From: Clostridia bacterium
GTDB taxonomy: Bacteria; Bacillota; Clostridia; TANB77; UBA1234
Direction: 5' to 3'
Assembly: GCA_900765095.1 (NCBI GenBank)
Contig: CAAFRB010000067.1
Location: 1 to 56,895, forward strand
Length of the DNA: 56,895 bases
The position numbers and the translations under genes are program-made. Below the pieces are notes generated by a model. It was not told the origin of the DNA. It searched no databases and saw nothing but the letters and a program-made list of their open reading frames with translations. This document shows, piece by piece, positions 7,649 to 16,228 of this stretch (positions are counted from its first letter, which is position 1; the number at the start of each line of letters is the position of its first letter).

Positions 7649-8404
7649 TTATTGATTGCTTTTTCTTAAGATCTCATACGCCATTAAACTTGCTGCTACG
7701 CCTGCATTTAAGCTTTCTGTTTTACCAACCATTGGTATTTTTACTTTTACGTCTGCTATATTCTTTATCTCATCAGACACACCTTTCGACTCGTTTCCTA
7801 TTACTACTATTGTTTTACTTGGAAACGCGTATTCAAAAAGGTTTGCTTCTGTATCAAGGTCAGTTACTATGATTTTGTAGCCCTGTTTTTTTAAGCTTTC
7901 TAATTTTTCTTTTAGGTTTGATTCTCTATATGTTTTTACTCTAAAAATCGCTCCCATTGTGCTTCTTATTACCTTTGTATTGTACTCATCGGCACAAGTT
8001 TCTGAAAGTAACAATGTATTTATCCCCGCTGAATCTAATGTTCTTATGATTGTGCCTACATTTCCTGGATCTTGTACACTATCTAGTGCAAATATTTTTT
8101 CTCCGTATTCTTCTGAATATTCAGGTCTTTTCACAATGGCAAGTATCCCTTGTGGTGTTTGTGTGTCTGAAATATATTTAAATATATTTTCATCGACGTA
8201 TTCGATTTCAAATTTTTTACTTTCGTATTCTTCCTTTAGTAGTTCTTTACATACTATAATCTTTACAATTTTAAAATCCGCCTCTATTGCTTCTTTTACT
8301 ATTTTCTTTCCTTCTACTATGAATTCTTTATTTTCATCTCTTTCTTTCTTGTTATGTAGCGATTTTATATGTTTTATTAGTTCATTTGTTTTACTTGTTA
8401 TCAT
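7649..8404 (-). CDS. TrmH/SpoU-family RNA 2'-O-ribose methyltransferase
   Basis: A 251-residue SPOUT-fold enzyme that methylates a ribose 2'-OH in rRNA or tRNA using S-adenosylmethionine. An N-terminal substrate-binding domain (about 1-95) precedes the three SpoU motifs: DSVQDPGNVGTIIRT (about 107-121, with the catalytic Arg), VVIGNESKGVS (about 201-211) and IPMVGKTESLNAGVAAS (about 223-239), which form the trefoil knot. GGAGGTCA lies 9 bases before the ATG. The exact nucleotide modified cannot be read from sequence; it is closest to RlmB/YsgA-type 23S enzymes. Confidence 0.88.
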   Translation of the reverse strand: MITSKTNELIKHIKSLHNKKERDENKEFIVEGKKIVKEAIEADFKIVKIIVCKELLKEEYESKKFEIEYVDENIFKYISDTQTPQGILAIVKRPEYSEEYGEKIFALDSVQDPGNVGTIIRTLDSAGINTLLLSETCADEYNTKVIRSTMGAIFRVKTYRESNLKEKLESLKKQGYKIIVTDLDTEANLFEYAFPSKTIVVIGNESKGVSDEIKNIADVKVKIPMVGKTESLNAGVAASLMAYEILRKSNQ

Positions 8405-8431
8405 GACTATATGACCTCCCGAGTTTGCAAA

Positions 8432-8454
8432 AAAGCGAGCGTTTTGCTCGCTTT
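8432..8454. terminator. Terminator after the mfd-foldase operon
   Basis: AAAGCGAGC (8432-8440) pairs with GCTCGCTTT (8446-8454) around a 5-base loop, with T runs on both strands. It lies 4 bases past the stop of the foldase gene and just before the methyltransferase ribosome binding site. Confidence 0.85.
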
Positions 8455-8457
8455 TTA

Positions 8458-9501
8458 TTATTTTTGATATAACGCTCTTACTAGAGCTGCTTGGTTTAAT
8501 TCGTATTTTACATTTTGCATTACTAGTGTATCAGCATATTGCAATAATAGTACTTCCCTTAGTTCGCTTTCTGCTTCTCCAACAAATCCATCTTGCACGT
8601 TTTCTACTTTTACAAAATAGAACGCACTTCCATCTTTATCTTCTATTATTTCTGTTGTATCTCCAGAATTTAGTTTTATTACTGCATTATATAAGTCGTC
8701 GTTTCCTAGTTTGCTTCCAAGTAGTGGCGTTGTTGCATATTCAAGGCTACCATTTGAGAATGTATATCCTGCACCTTTAAATGTTATTCTGTATGAAGCG
8801 TTTTCTTTTGCTAGTTCTTCAAAATCTCCACTTGCTTTTACTTCCGCTAGGACTCTTTCAGCTTTAGCTAATACGTTTTCTCTGGTTTTTGATTTCTCTG
8901 TATCCCCAGATATGTCACCTGATACATCTCCAGACACATCTCCTGATTGGTCGCCTGATACTTCTTGATCGTATCCAAACATCATCACTCTGAATTCATA
9001 AGATTTCTTTTCATCAGTGTAGCTATCTACGAAGTCGTTATAGTATTCGTCTGGTAATTCATAATATTTTGAAAAATTGCTTGAAAGTTCATTTTGTTTG
9101 TATTCATCTCTTGCATATTTTATATAGTCTTCTTGTGATATTCCGTATTTGCTGTATGTTGCAGATTTTTCTGAGTAGTCTGTCTTGAATGTTTCTTCTT
9201 CTTCGCTAGGAATTGTTATTCCTTTTTTATCGGCTGCTAAAACATACATTTTTGTTTCTACAAATCCGTTCAACATCGTGTCAAGTTCTTCTGTAGTTAA
9301 TTCTTTCGTTATGTCTCCGTCTGCCTCGTTTTTGATGTATTTATATTTTTGAAATTCGTCAACTGTATATTCAGTTCCTTCTAGTGTTAGAATCACATCT
9401 TTGCTTAGCTTTGGTACATTGCTAGACAATGAAAACACCACTATTACTAGTGCTATCACAACTACAGATATAACCCCTATTATTATGTTTTTCTTATCCA
9501 T
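8458..9501 (-). CDS. Membrane-anchored PrsA/SurA-like foldase (peptidylprolyl isomerase family)
   Basis: 347 residues: N-terminal anchor (about 5-26), a SurA_N-like helical chaperone region (about 45-170), a low-complexity SGD repeat (about 182-202), then a parvulin-like region (about 210-320; ELAKENASY, LGNDDLYNAVIKLNSGDTTE and AFYFVKVENVQDG). It probably assists folding of exported proteins outside the membrane. No lipobox cysteine is seen, so anchoring would be by an uncleaved helix, unlike PrsA. It follows mfd by 10 bases, a linkage known from other Clostridia. The repeat interrupts the parvulin side and may vary in length. Confidence 0.78.
   Translation of the reverse strand: MDKKNIIIGVISVVVIALVIVVFSLSSNVPKLSKDVILTLEGTEYTVDEFQKYKYIKNEADGDITKELTTEELDTMLNGFVETKMYVLAADKKGITIPSEEEETFKTDYSEKSATYSKYGISQEDYIKYARDEYKQNELSSNFSKYYELPDEYYNDFVDSYTDEKKSYEFRVMMFGYDQEVSGDQSGDVSGDVSGDISGDTEKSKTRENVLAKAERVLAEVKASGDFEELAKENASYRITFKGAGYTFSNGSLEYATTPLLGSKLGNDDLYNAVIKLNSGDTTEIIEDKDGSAFYFVKVENVQDGFVGEAESELREVLLLQYADTLVMQNVKYELNQAALVRALYQK
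8903..8962 (-). repeat. Five in-frame 12-base repeats encoding xSGD units
   Basis: The minus strand encodes VSGD, QSGD, VSGD, VSGD and ISGD from five consecutive 12-base units that are similar but not identical. Slippage would alter linker length without breaking the frame of the foldase gene. Confidence 0.85.
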
Positions 9502-9511
9502 ATTATTAAAA

Positions 9512-12500
9512 TCATCCTTTCAAAATATTTAATATTTTTTCAACTTCTTCAACTATATCACTATCTTTTTTACTTTGCAACTTTAATGTTATATAAGGTC
9601 TTACACCTGATGAGAAAAATACTCTATTTTTGTATATGTCAATAAGTGTTTGCACCACATTATCTTTTATCGCTTCTGGGTCATCGAATTCAAATATTAC
9701 GTTATCACCTTTTTGGGTTACATTCAATATTTTTAGGTTTCTTGCTAGGATTTTTATTTTTGCTACTTCCAGTAAGTTTGTAACTTCTTTTGGAATGTCA
9801 CCATATCTGTCTATTAATTCATCTATAATTTCAGAAATTTGCTCTTCTTTGTCCATGTTGGCTATATCCTGGTAAACTTCTATCTTTTGGTTTATGTTTT
9901 CGATGTATGAACTTGGAATGTATGCTGTGATTTTTAAGTCTATTTGTGTATCAACTTCTGGAAGTACTTTTTCACCCTTTATTTCTCTTACAGCTTCGTC
10001 TAGTAGTTTGCAATACATTTCATATCCTACAGCTTCCATGTGTCCATGTTGCTCCGGTCCTAGTATGTTACCTGCGCCTCTTATTTCTAAATCTCTTAAG
10101 GCTATCTTAAATCCTGAACCAAATTCGGTAAATTCTTTTATTGCTTTTAATCTTTTTTCTGAAGCTTCTGCAAGTAGTTTATTTTTTCTGTAAGTGATAT
10201 AGGCGTATGCAGTTCTTCCGCTTCTGCCTACACGTCCTCTTATTTGGTAAAGTTGAGCTAATCCTAGTCTATCTGCATCTTCTATTATTATTGTGTTCGC
10301 ATTAGGAATATCTATTCCTGTTTCTAAAATTGTTGTACATATTAGTACATCAATTTTCTTTTCAATAAAGTCTGCCATTATGTTTTCTAGCTCTGTTCCA
10401 CTCATTTTTCCGTGTGCCACTGCGACTCTAGCTTCTGGAACCATGTTAGAGATTTCGCTTGCTTTTCTTTCTATTCCTTCTACTCTGTTGAATAAGTAGA
10501 ATACCTGTCCTTCTCGTTCTAGCTCTTTTGTGATTGCCTCTTTTATTACTTCTTCATCATATTCTAACACATAAGTTTGAACTGGTTTTCTGTTTTGTGG
10601 TGGCTCATATATTACGCTCATATCTCTTATTCCAACTATTGACATGTGCATCGTTCTTGGAATTGGTGTTGCGGTCATTGTTAAGACATCAACATTTTCT
10701 TTTAGTTTCTTTATTTTTTCTTTGTGTGCAACTCCAAATCTATGTTCCTCATCGATTATTAGAAGTCCCAAGTCTTTGAAGGCAATGTCTTTTTGTATTA
10801 TTCTGTGTGTTCCTATTATTATATCCACTTCACCGTTTTTTAATTGTTTTAATATTTCATTTTTTTCTTTTGTTGTTCTAAAACGGTTTAATACATTTAC
10901 TTTTACGGGATAGTTTTTCATTCTATCTCGGAATGCTTCATACTGTTGCTGTGCAAGTATTGTGGTTGGCACTAAGTACGCCACTTGTTTTCCATCCATC
11001 ACGGCTTTAAATGCAGCTCTTATGGCTACTTCTGTTTTTCCATATCCTACATCTCCACATAGCAATCTGTCCATTGGTCTTGGACTTTCCATATCGCTTT
11101 TTACCTCTTCAATACATCTTAATTGGTCGTCTGTTTCTTGATATGGGAATGCATCTTCAAAATCTTTTTGCCAAACTGTATCTTTAGAGAATTTGTACCC
11201 TACTGCTTGCCTTCTTTTGGCATAAAGTTCTATTAATCCTTTAGCAATGTCTTTTAATCCAGCTTTTACTTTTGCTTTTGTGTTTGCAAATTCTTTACTT
11301 CCTAATTTATTTAATTTTGGTGCACCTTCACCAGCTCCCATGTATTTTCTTATGCTGTCTAGTTGTGATGTTGGAACATATAGTGTATCTTCATCTTTAT
11401 ATTTTAGTTTTATATAATCTCTTTTTATTCCGTCTACGGTAAGTGTATGTATTCCTATGTATTGACCTATTCCATGAGTGGCGTGGACAATGTAATCTCC
11501 AACGTTTAAGTCCGCAAATACTACTTTCTTTCCTTCTTTAAACACAGAAGGTTTGTAGCTTCTTCGACTTTCTTTTATAGTGCCTATCTCGCCTGCTACT
11601 ATTATTAAATCTAAATCAATATATTCTATTCCTTCTGATAAGCTTCCTGGTATAATTACAATTTGTTTCGGTGTTAAAAAGGCGTCTTCTAATTTTTCTA
11701 AGAAAACAGATGGGACATTATGTTCAAGTAACATTGTTGCCATTCCACGTGCTTTTGAAACTGTTCCGCCCAGTATCAATACTATTTTTCCTGTATCATG
11801 TGCTTCTTGTACTTCCTGTACAAATATATCCATTGAACCACGAAAAAAGTTTACCTCCCTACAACTAAAGCTGTATCCGTTTCTTTTTGCATGCGTATTT
11901 ATATCAACTCGCTCTAAGTTGATAATGTTCTTTTTTTCAAGCTTATATTGAAGGTCTAAATATGAGTACATAGACTTGGTGTAGCTTGGTATTATTTTGT
12001 TTTTGTCTATAAAAGCTTCTATGAATTCTTTATTGTCTAGAGAAACTGATTGGCACTTTGATACTATTCTCGTTGGCTCATCCAAAAATACTAATGTGTC
12101 TTTTGATACGTAGTCTATTAGTGATGATGTTTCTTCAAAGAAGAATTCAAAGTATTTATCTATTTTTGAAAGGTAGTTGCCGTTTTTTATAACTTCAACA
12201 TCTGATATTGCATTCGGGTATTTTTCAAGTATTTTGTTGCCGATTTCTTCTAGTTTTCCGCTATCAACTAAAAACTCTTCTGCTGGTAGTATGTTTATTT
12301 CTTTTATCGGTTCGATTGTTCTTTGTGATTCTACATCAAATACTCTTATTGAGTCTATCTCATCTCCCCAAAACTCTATACGAATTGGATTTTCTGTTGT
12401 AAGTGGGAATACGTCTACAATTCCTCCTCTTACACAAAAGTTACCTCTTCCTTCAACCATGTCTGTTCTTTCATATCCAAGCGCGACTAATTTATTTGTT

Positions 12501-12955
12501 AGTTCTTCTAATAGCAAAGTCATTCCTAGTTCAAGTTGTAAAACGTTTGAAAATAGCTTGTTTTTATCTATAGTTCTCTGCATCAATGCTTCTATTGTTG
12601 TTAATATGATGCAAGATTCGTTATTATATAATTTGGTGTATATGCTAAGTCTATCCATTGTAGCATCTTTATTCATTGTATCGATATCATAATACACTAC
12701 TTCTTTTTTAGGAAATACAAGAATATTCTCATCTGAAAAGAATTTCATATCTTCTTTTATCTTTTTTAGTTCTAGCTCATTGTATGTGACAACAAGTACT
12801 GGCTTTTCTGTATAAAACCTTGTCGAGTATATAAAGTGAACTTTTCCGCTATCTGATAATCCTGAAAGCGTTATTGGGAAATTTCCCTTTTTCACGTCGT
12901 TTATATAATCATTAAATTTTTTCATCTTTGGTAATATTTTTGCTAAAGCTTCCAT
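9512..12955 (-). CDS. mfd: Transcription-repair coupling factor Mfd
   Basis: A 1147-residue DNA translocase that displaces stalled RNA polymerase and recruits UvrA to lesions. The order of parts is typical: UvrB-homology module (about 1-330), RNA-polymerase-interacting domain (about 475-560, DLNVGDYIVHATHGIGQY), RecG-like motor with Walker A GDVGYGKTE (about 632-640), DEEHRFG box (about 733), TATPIPRTMHM and the translocation motif region LQIRGRVGRSGR-like QIRGRVGRSGR, then the TRCF C-terminal domain (about 990-1100). AAAAGGAG precedes the ATG. It heads an operon with the PrsA-like foldase. Confidence 0.97.
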   Translation of the reverse strand: MEALAKILPKMKKFNDYINDVKKGNFPITLSGLSDSGKVHFIYSTRFYTEKPVLVVTYNELELKKIKEDMKFFSDENILVFPKKEVVYYDIDTMNKDATMDRLSIYTKLYNNESCIILTTIEALMQRTIDKNKLFSNVLQLELGMTLLLEELTNKLVALGYERTDMVEGRGNFCVRGGIVDVFPLTTENPIRIEFWGDEIDSIRVFDVESQRTIEPIKEINILPAEEFLVDSGKLEEIGNKILEKYPNAISDVEVIKNGNYLSKIDKYFEFFFEETSSLIDYVSKDTLVFLDEPTRIVSKCQSVSLDNKEFIEAFIDKNKIIPSYTKSMYSYLDLQYKLEKKNIINLERVDINTHAKRNGYSFSCREVNFFRGSMDIFVQEVQEAHDTGKIVLILGGTVSKARGMATMLLEHNVPSVFLEKLEDAFLTPKQIVIIPGSLSEGIEYIDLDLIIVAGEIGTIKESRRSYKPSVFKEGKKVVFADLNVGDYIVHATHGIGQYIGIHTLTVDGIKRDYIKLKYKDEDTLYVPTSQLDSIRKYMGAGEGAPKLNKLGSKEFANTKAKVKAGLKDIAKGLIELYAKRRQAVGYKFSKDTVWQKDFEDAFPYQETDDQLRCIEEVKSDMESPRPMDRLLCGDVGYGKTEVAIRAAFKAVMDGKQVAYLVPTTILAQQQYEAFRDRMKNYPVKVNVLNRFRTTKEKNEILKQLKNGEVDIIIGTHRIIQKDIAFKDLGLLIIDEEHRFGVAHKEKIKKLKENVDVLTMTATPIPRTMHMSIVGIRDMSVIYEPPQNRKPVQTYVLEYDEEVIKEAITKELEREGQVFYLFNRVEGIERKASEISNMVPEARVAVAHGKMSGTELENIMADFIEKKIDVLICTTILETGIDIPNANTIIIEDADRLGLAQLYQIRGRVGRSGRTAYAYITYRKNKLLAEASEKRLKAIKEFTEFGSGFKIALRDLEIRGAGNILGPEQHGHMEAVGYEMYCKLLDEAVREIKGEKVLPEVDTQIDLKITAYIPSSYIENINQKIEVYQDIANMDKEEQISEIIDELIDRYGDIPKEVTNLLEVAKIKILARNLKILNVTQKGDNVIFEFDDPEAIKDNVVQTLIDIYKNRVFFSSGVRPYITLKLQSKKDSDIVEEVEKILNILKG

Positions 12956-12991
12956 CTAAAGACTCCTTTTCACATAGACATTAGTAAAGAA

Positions 12992-13020
12992 ATTTTACCA
13001 CAAAATACCTTTAAAATCAA
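12992..13020 (-). promoter_or_regulatory. Sigma-A promoter of mfd
   Basis: Minus strand TTGATT (13015-13020), 17-base spacer, TAAAAT (12992-12997), 37 bases before the ATG. Confidence 0.65.
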
Positions 13021-13027
13021 TTTTCAG

Positions 13028-13056
13028 TTGGATTATTTTGATTTATCATTTATAAT
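13028..13056 (+). promoter_or_regulatory. Sigma-A promoter of the small membrane protein gene
   Basis: TTGGAT (13028-13033), 17-base spacer, TATAAT (13051-13056). It is back to back with the mfd promoter. Confidence 0.65.
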
Positions 13057-13089
13057 GTTTATGAGATATTTTAAAGGAGGAACCAATTT

Positions 13090-13416
13090 ATGAAAAAATT
13101 TATACCTTACATAGTTTTTTATATTTTATTATTTTACCTTATGCCTTATCTTATAAGCATGATTCCTATAGTTGGTGGTATTAGCAAAATGGCAACTTTA
13201 ATATTGGCGATATTGGCTTTAGTTATATCTGGAATTGTATTTGGCTCTAAGCACAGATTTTCCCTAATGTTGCCTATTATTGTTGCAATCGTTTTTATAC
13301 CTTCTGCTATTCTACACGGATATTTGATATCTAGAATTTTGGCTTATGGAATTATATATTTTGTGGTTACTTTGATTGGTAATTTAACTGGTCTAATGTT
13401 TAAAAGAGGAAGATAA
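13090..13416 (+). CDS. Small polytopic membrane protein, function unknown
   Basis: A 108-residue, very hydrophobic protein with four probable membrane helices (about 5-25, 33-52, 58-75 and 80-100) joined by short loops, ending in a basic tail KRGR. AAAGGAGG lies 9 bases before the ATG. It has its own promoter and terminator and no operon partner that would suggest a role. No family recognised. Confidence 0.7.
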   Translation: MKKFIPYIVFYILLFYLMPYLISMIPIVGGISKMATLILAILALVISGIVFGSKHRFSLMLPIIVAIVFIPSAILHGYLISRILAYGIIYFVVTLIGNLTGLMFKRGR

Positions 13417-13452
13417 ATATAGTTACCTTAGCAAGAAAATCTCTTGCATAAA

Positions 13453-13490
13453 AATAGGATTTGAATCATAATTTTGATTCAAATCCTATT
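13453..13490. terminator. Bidirectional terminator, 16-bp perfect stem
   Basis: AATAGGATTTGAATCA (13453-13468) pairs with TGATTCAAATCCTATT (13475-13490). The T run is stronger on the minus strand (TTTTTATG), ending the radical-SAM operon; it also serves the convergent small membrane protein gene. Confidence 0.88.
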
Positions 13491-13504
13491 TTCATACTTC
13501 ACTC

Positions 13505-14149
13505 TTATTCTGCTAATATTAATTCTTTTCTGTGTATATTGTAGTCTTTTAATACACCAATGTTTTTCTCTATCGCTTCGATTATATACATCGGATTCAA
13601 GTTATCTACACTTCCTGCTTTCCCATGTACTGTTATTAGCTTCTTATCTTCTTTTGCTGGTTTTATGTCGATATCAAGTATATAGTTTTTTAGATTTATT
13701 GTTTTAACTTTTTTGTCTTTAGTTTCTTTTTCTATTAATATTTCTTCCTTTGAAAAAAGTTCTTTTAATTTATTGATGTCACCATCGTTTTGAATTTCTA
13801 TTTCATATATTGCCTCTTTAACAAGTGACATTAAGCTTCTTTTATCAATATCTTCAATGTATGTTACTCCTAATGCCCTAAAACCTAATGGCAATGTTGA
13901 GTTTAATTCTGCTACAAACATTGTTTCGTTCATCTTTGATTCGACTTCTAAGTCAAAATATTCCGACTTACTTGTTACTCCTACTCCAAGTGGCAATGCA
14001 AATGATATTTGTACTCTTGGATTAAACCCTTTCGAGTATTTTATTGGTATGCATGTTCTTTTTATGCATCTTATAAAAGTTCTCATCGCATCAAGATGAC
14101 CTACGTACTTTACATCTTCGTTTTTGCTGTATTTTACTCTAGCTCTCAT
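13505..14149 (-). CDS. TIGR03936/DUF2344 radical-SAM-associated protein
   Basis: A 214-residue partner of the preceding radical SAM protein; both families are known as neighbours or fusions in Firmicutes. The N-terminus has the family pattern RVKYSKNEDVKYVGHLDAMR, then KYSKGFNPRVQISFALPLGVG; the C-terminal half is more variable. The biochemical role is not established, though a part in RNA modification has been suggested from context. The start chosen is the ATG at 14149, preceded by GGAAGG at 6 bases; a TTG seven codons earlier lies inside the upstream gene. The start overlaps the end of the radical SAM gene by 11 bases, implying coupled translation. Confidence 0.85.
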   Translation of the reverse strand: MRARVKYSKNEDVKYVGHLDAMRTFIRCIKRTCIPIKYSKGFNPRVQISFALPLGVGVTSKSEYFDLEVESKMNETMFVAELNSTLPLGFRALGVTYIEDIDKRSLMSLVKEAIYEIEIQNDGDINKLKELFSKEEILIEKETKDKKVKTINLKNYILDIDIKPAKEDKKLITVHGKAGSVDNLNPMYIIEAIEKNIGVLKDYNIHRKELILAE

Positions 14150-16010
14150 CTTTTGCCTTCCTTTCTTCAAAGCACACTCCGCAACCAGCTACTGTAGCAC
14201 CGCATCCTGCACAATTGGCTCTGCAGTTTGGAGTGACTTTTTCTTGCATTGCATTTTCATATTCTTTCTTTAAGAATCCTTTAGTAACAAATATATTTAC
14301 AAAATCCCAAGGCAAGCTTTCATCTAATCCTATGTTTCTTTCTGCATAGTATTTGTAGTCGATATTTAAGTCCTCGCAAGCTTTTATCCATCTGTTGTAA
14401 TCGAAGAATTCGCCCCAGCTGTCAAATTTGGCTCCCATTTCCCATGCGTGATAAATTACATCGTTTAATCTTCTGTCGCCTTTCGCAAGTATTGCCTCTA
14501 TTACGCTAATTTCTGGCTCATGCCAGTTGAATTTAACCGCTCTATTTGTAAGATTCTTTTTTAAATAATCTTGCTTTTTCTTTATTTCTTCGATGTTGTT
14601 TTGACCATACCATTGAAATGCTGTAAATGGCTTTGGAACAAATGTTGAAGCACTCACTGTAACAGATAATCCTCTTGTTCTCTCCTCTTTTGGGATTGAA
14701 TAATACAAGTCAACAACCTTATTTGCAAGGTCTACAATACCATCCAAGTCTTCGTAAGTTTCTGTTGGAAGTCCTATCATAAAATATAGCTTAATGTTAT
14801 TCCAACCGCTTCTAAATGCGAGGTTACAAGCGTTCATAATATTTTCTTCTGTAAGTCCTTTGTTTATGACATTTCTTAATCTTTGTGTACCTGCTTCTGG
14901 TGCAAATGTTAAACCACTTTTTCTAACTTGGCTTATTCTATCTAATAGCTTTAAACTTATTGAATCTAGTCTAAGTGATGGCAATGATAGATTTACGTTC
15001 ATTGGCTTGAACTTTTCAATTAAACTTTCTGCTAATGGAAAGAAATCTCTGTAATCGCTTGTGCTAAGTGAGGTTAGTGATATTTCCTCATAACCAGTAT
15101 TTTTCACCAAGCTTTCAGCTAATTTCTCTAATCTTTCCTTGCTCTTTTCTCTAACTGGCCTATAGATATAGCCTGCTTGACAAAATCTACATCCTCTTAT
15201 ACAACCTCTAAATAGCTCAAGCATTACTCTATCATGCACAACGTTTAGATAAGGAACTATCCATTTTTCAGGATATGTTAATTTATCCATATCTTTTATG
15301 ATTCGCTTTGTAATTCTTGTTTTTGCATGTTCGTTGTTTCTTACAAGCTCTTTAAATGTGCCGTCTTCATTGTATACAGCATCATAGAACTTTGGCACAT
15401 ACACTCCTTCTATCTCTGCTACCATTTCTAAGAATTCATCACGTGTTTTGTTTGCTTTTTTCCATTTTATGTAGCAATCAACAACTTCTAAATTGACCTC
15501 TTCACCCTCACCCATTACTATTAAATCAAAGAAGTCTGCAATCGGTTCGCTGTTGTAGGCACAAGGTCCACCAGCAATCACAAATGGATCGCCTTCTTTT
15601 CTTTCCTTCGATTTTATTTTAACTCCACCTAAGTCTAACATGTTTAATATATTGGTGTAGCTCATTTCATATTGAAGTGTAAATGCTACAAAATCAAAGT
15701 CGCATACTGGCGTTTTTGTTTCAAGTGAGAATAGCTTTATATCTTCTTCACGCATAATTGCTTCCATATCAACCCATGGTGCAAATGCACGTTCACAATA
15801 TACGTCATCTCTCCTGTTATATAAATCGTATAATATTTTAAGACCAAGATGTGACATTCCTATCTCATAAACGTCTGGGAAGCAGAACACTATTCTGCAG
15901 TCTATATTATCTAGCTTTTTTACACAGGAGTTTAACTCGCCTCCTGTGTATCTTATTGGCTTTTCTACTTTTTTTAATATTCTATCTATATTTTCCATTT
16001 TATTATTCAT
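14139..16010 (-). CDS. TIGR03960-family B12-binding-like radical SAM protein
   Basis: A 623-residue protein with an N-terminal cobalamin-binding-like domain (about 35-200, CFPDVYEIGMSHLGLKILY) and a radical SAM core (about 250-480). The iron-sulfur cluster motif is GCIRGCRFCQAGY (C-x3-C-x2-C). A second cysteine cluster at the C-terminus (NCRANCAGCGATVAGCGVC) probably binds an auxiliary metal centre. The family reaction is undetermined. GGAGGAAGA precedes the ATG and lies within the end of the DUF2207 fragment just upstream. It forms an overlapping operon with the TIGR03936 gene. Confidence 0.9.
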   Translation of the reverse strand: MNNKMENIDRILKKVEKPIRYTGGELNSCVKKLDNIDCRIVFCFPDVYEIGMSHLGLKILYDLYNRRDDVYCERAFAPWVDMEAIMREEDIKLFSLETKTPVCDFDFVAFTLQYEMSYTNILNMLDLGGVKIKSKERKEGDPFVIAGGPCAYNSEPIADFFDLIVMGEGEEVNLEVVDCYIKWKKANKTRDEFLEMVAEIEGVYVPKFYDAVYNEDGTFKELVRNNEHAKTRITKRIIKDMDKLTYPEKWIVPYLNVVHDRVMLELFRGCIRGCRFCQAGYIYRPVREKSKERLEKLAESLVKNTGYEEISLTSLSTSDYRDFFPLAESLIEKFKPMNVNLSLPSLRLDSISLKLLDRISQVRKSGLTFAPEAGTQRLRNVINKGLTEENIMNACNLAFRSGWNNIKLYFMIGLPTETYEDLDGIVDLANKVVDLYYSIPKEERTRGLSVTVSASTFVPKPFTAFQWYGQNNIEEIKKKQDYLKKNLTNRAVKFNWHEPEISVIEAILAKGDRRLNDVIYHAWEMGAKFDSWGEFFDYNRWIKACEDLNIDYKYYAERNIGLDESLPWDFVNIFVTKGFLKKEYENAMQEKVTPNCRANCAGCGATVAGCGVCFEERKAKDES

Positions 16011-16015
16011 TCTTA

Positions 16016-16165
16016 TTATCTTCCTCCCATACTTCCATCAGCATTAATCTGCACTTCATAATTCAAATTTTGTATCTGCTGATTTCCAGCAAACACACTC
16101 ATTGAGCCTAATAGTAATATAAACATAAATGTGAAAAACAAACTTTTATATAATTTATTTTCCAT
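16016..16165 (-). pseudogene. 49-codon N-terminal fragment of a DUF2207-like exported protein
   Basis: A short frame with a clear signal peptide (MENKLYKSLF, hydrophobic run, SVFAG) followed by IQNLNYEVQINADGSMGG and then a stop. The last segment matches the beginning of the extracellular DUF2207 domain, where family members read like NYDVNIxVNEDGS, and then ends abruptly. It follows a gene encoding only the C-terminal half of such a protein. I read it as the residue of a deleted DUF2207 gene; a functional small secreted peptide is possible but less likely. No good Shine-Dalgarno precedes its ATG. Confidence 0.55.
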
Positions 16166-16228
16166 ATATTTTTACCCCAATTCTTCACGACAAGCGTAAT
16201 AAACCAATGTTATATGCATTAATTCACA

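Noticed and set aside
12177..12692. Plus-strand 171-codon frame inside mfd
   Set aside because: Antisense shadow of the Mfd UvrB-homology region; Ser/Phe/Leu-rich composition typical of such shadows and no ribosome binding site.
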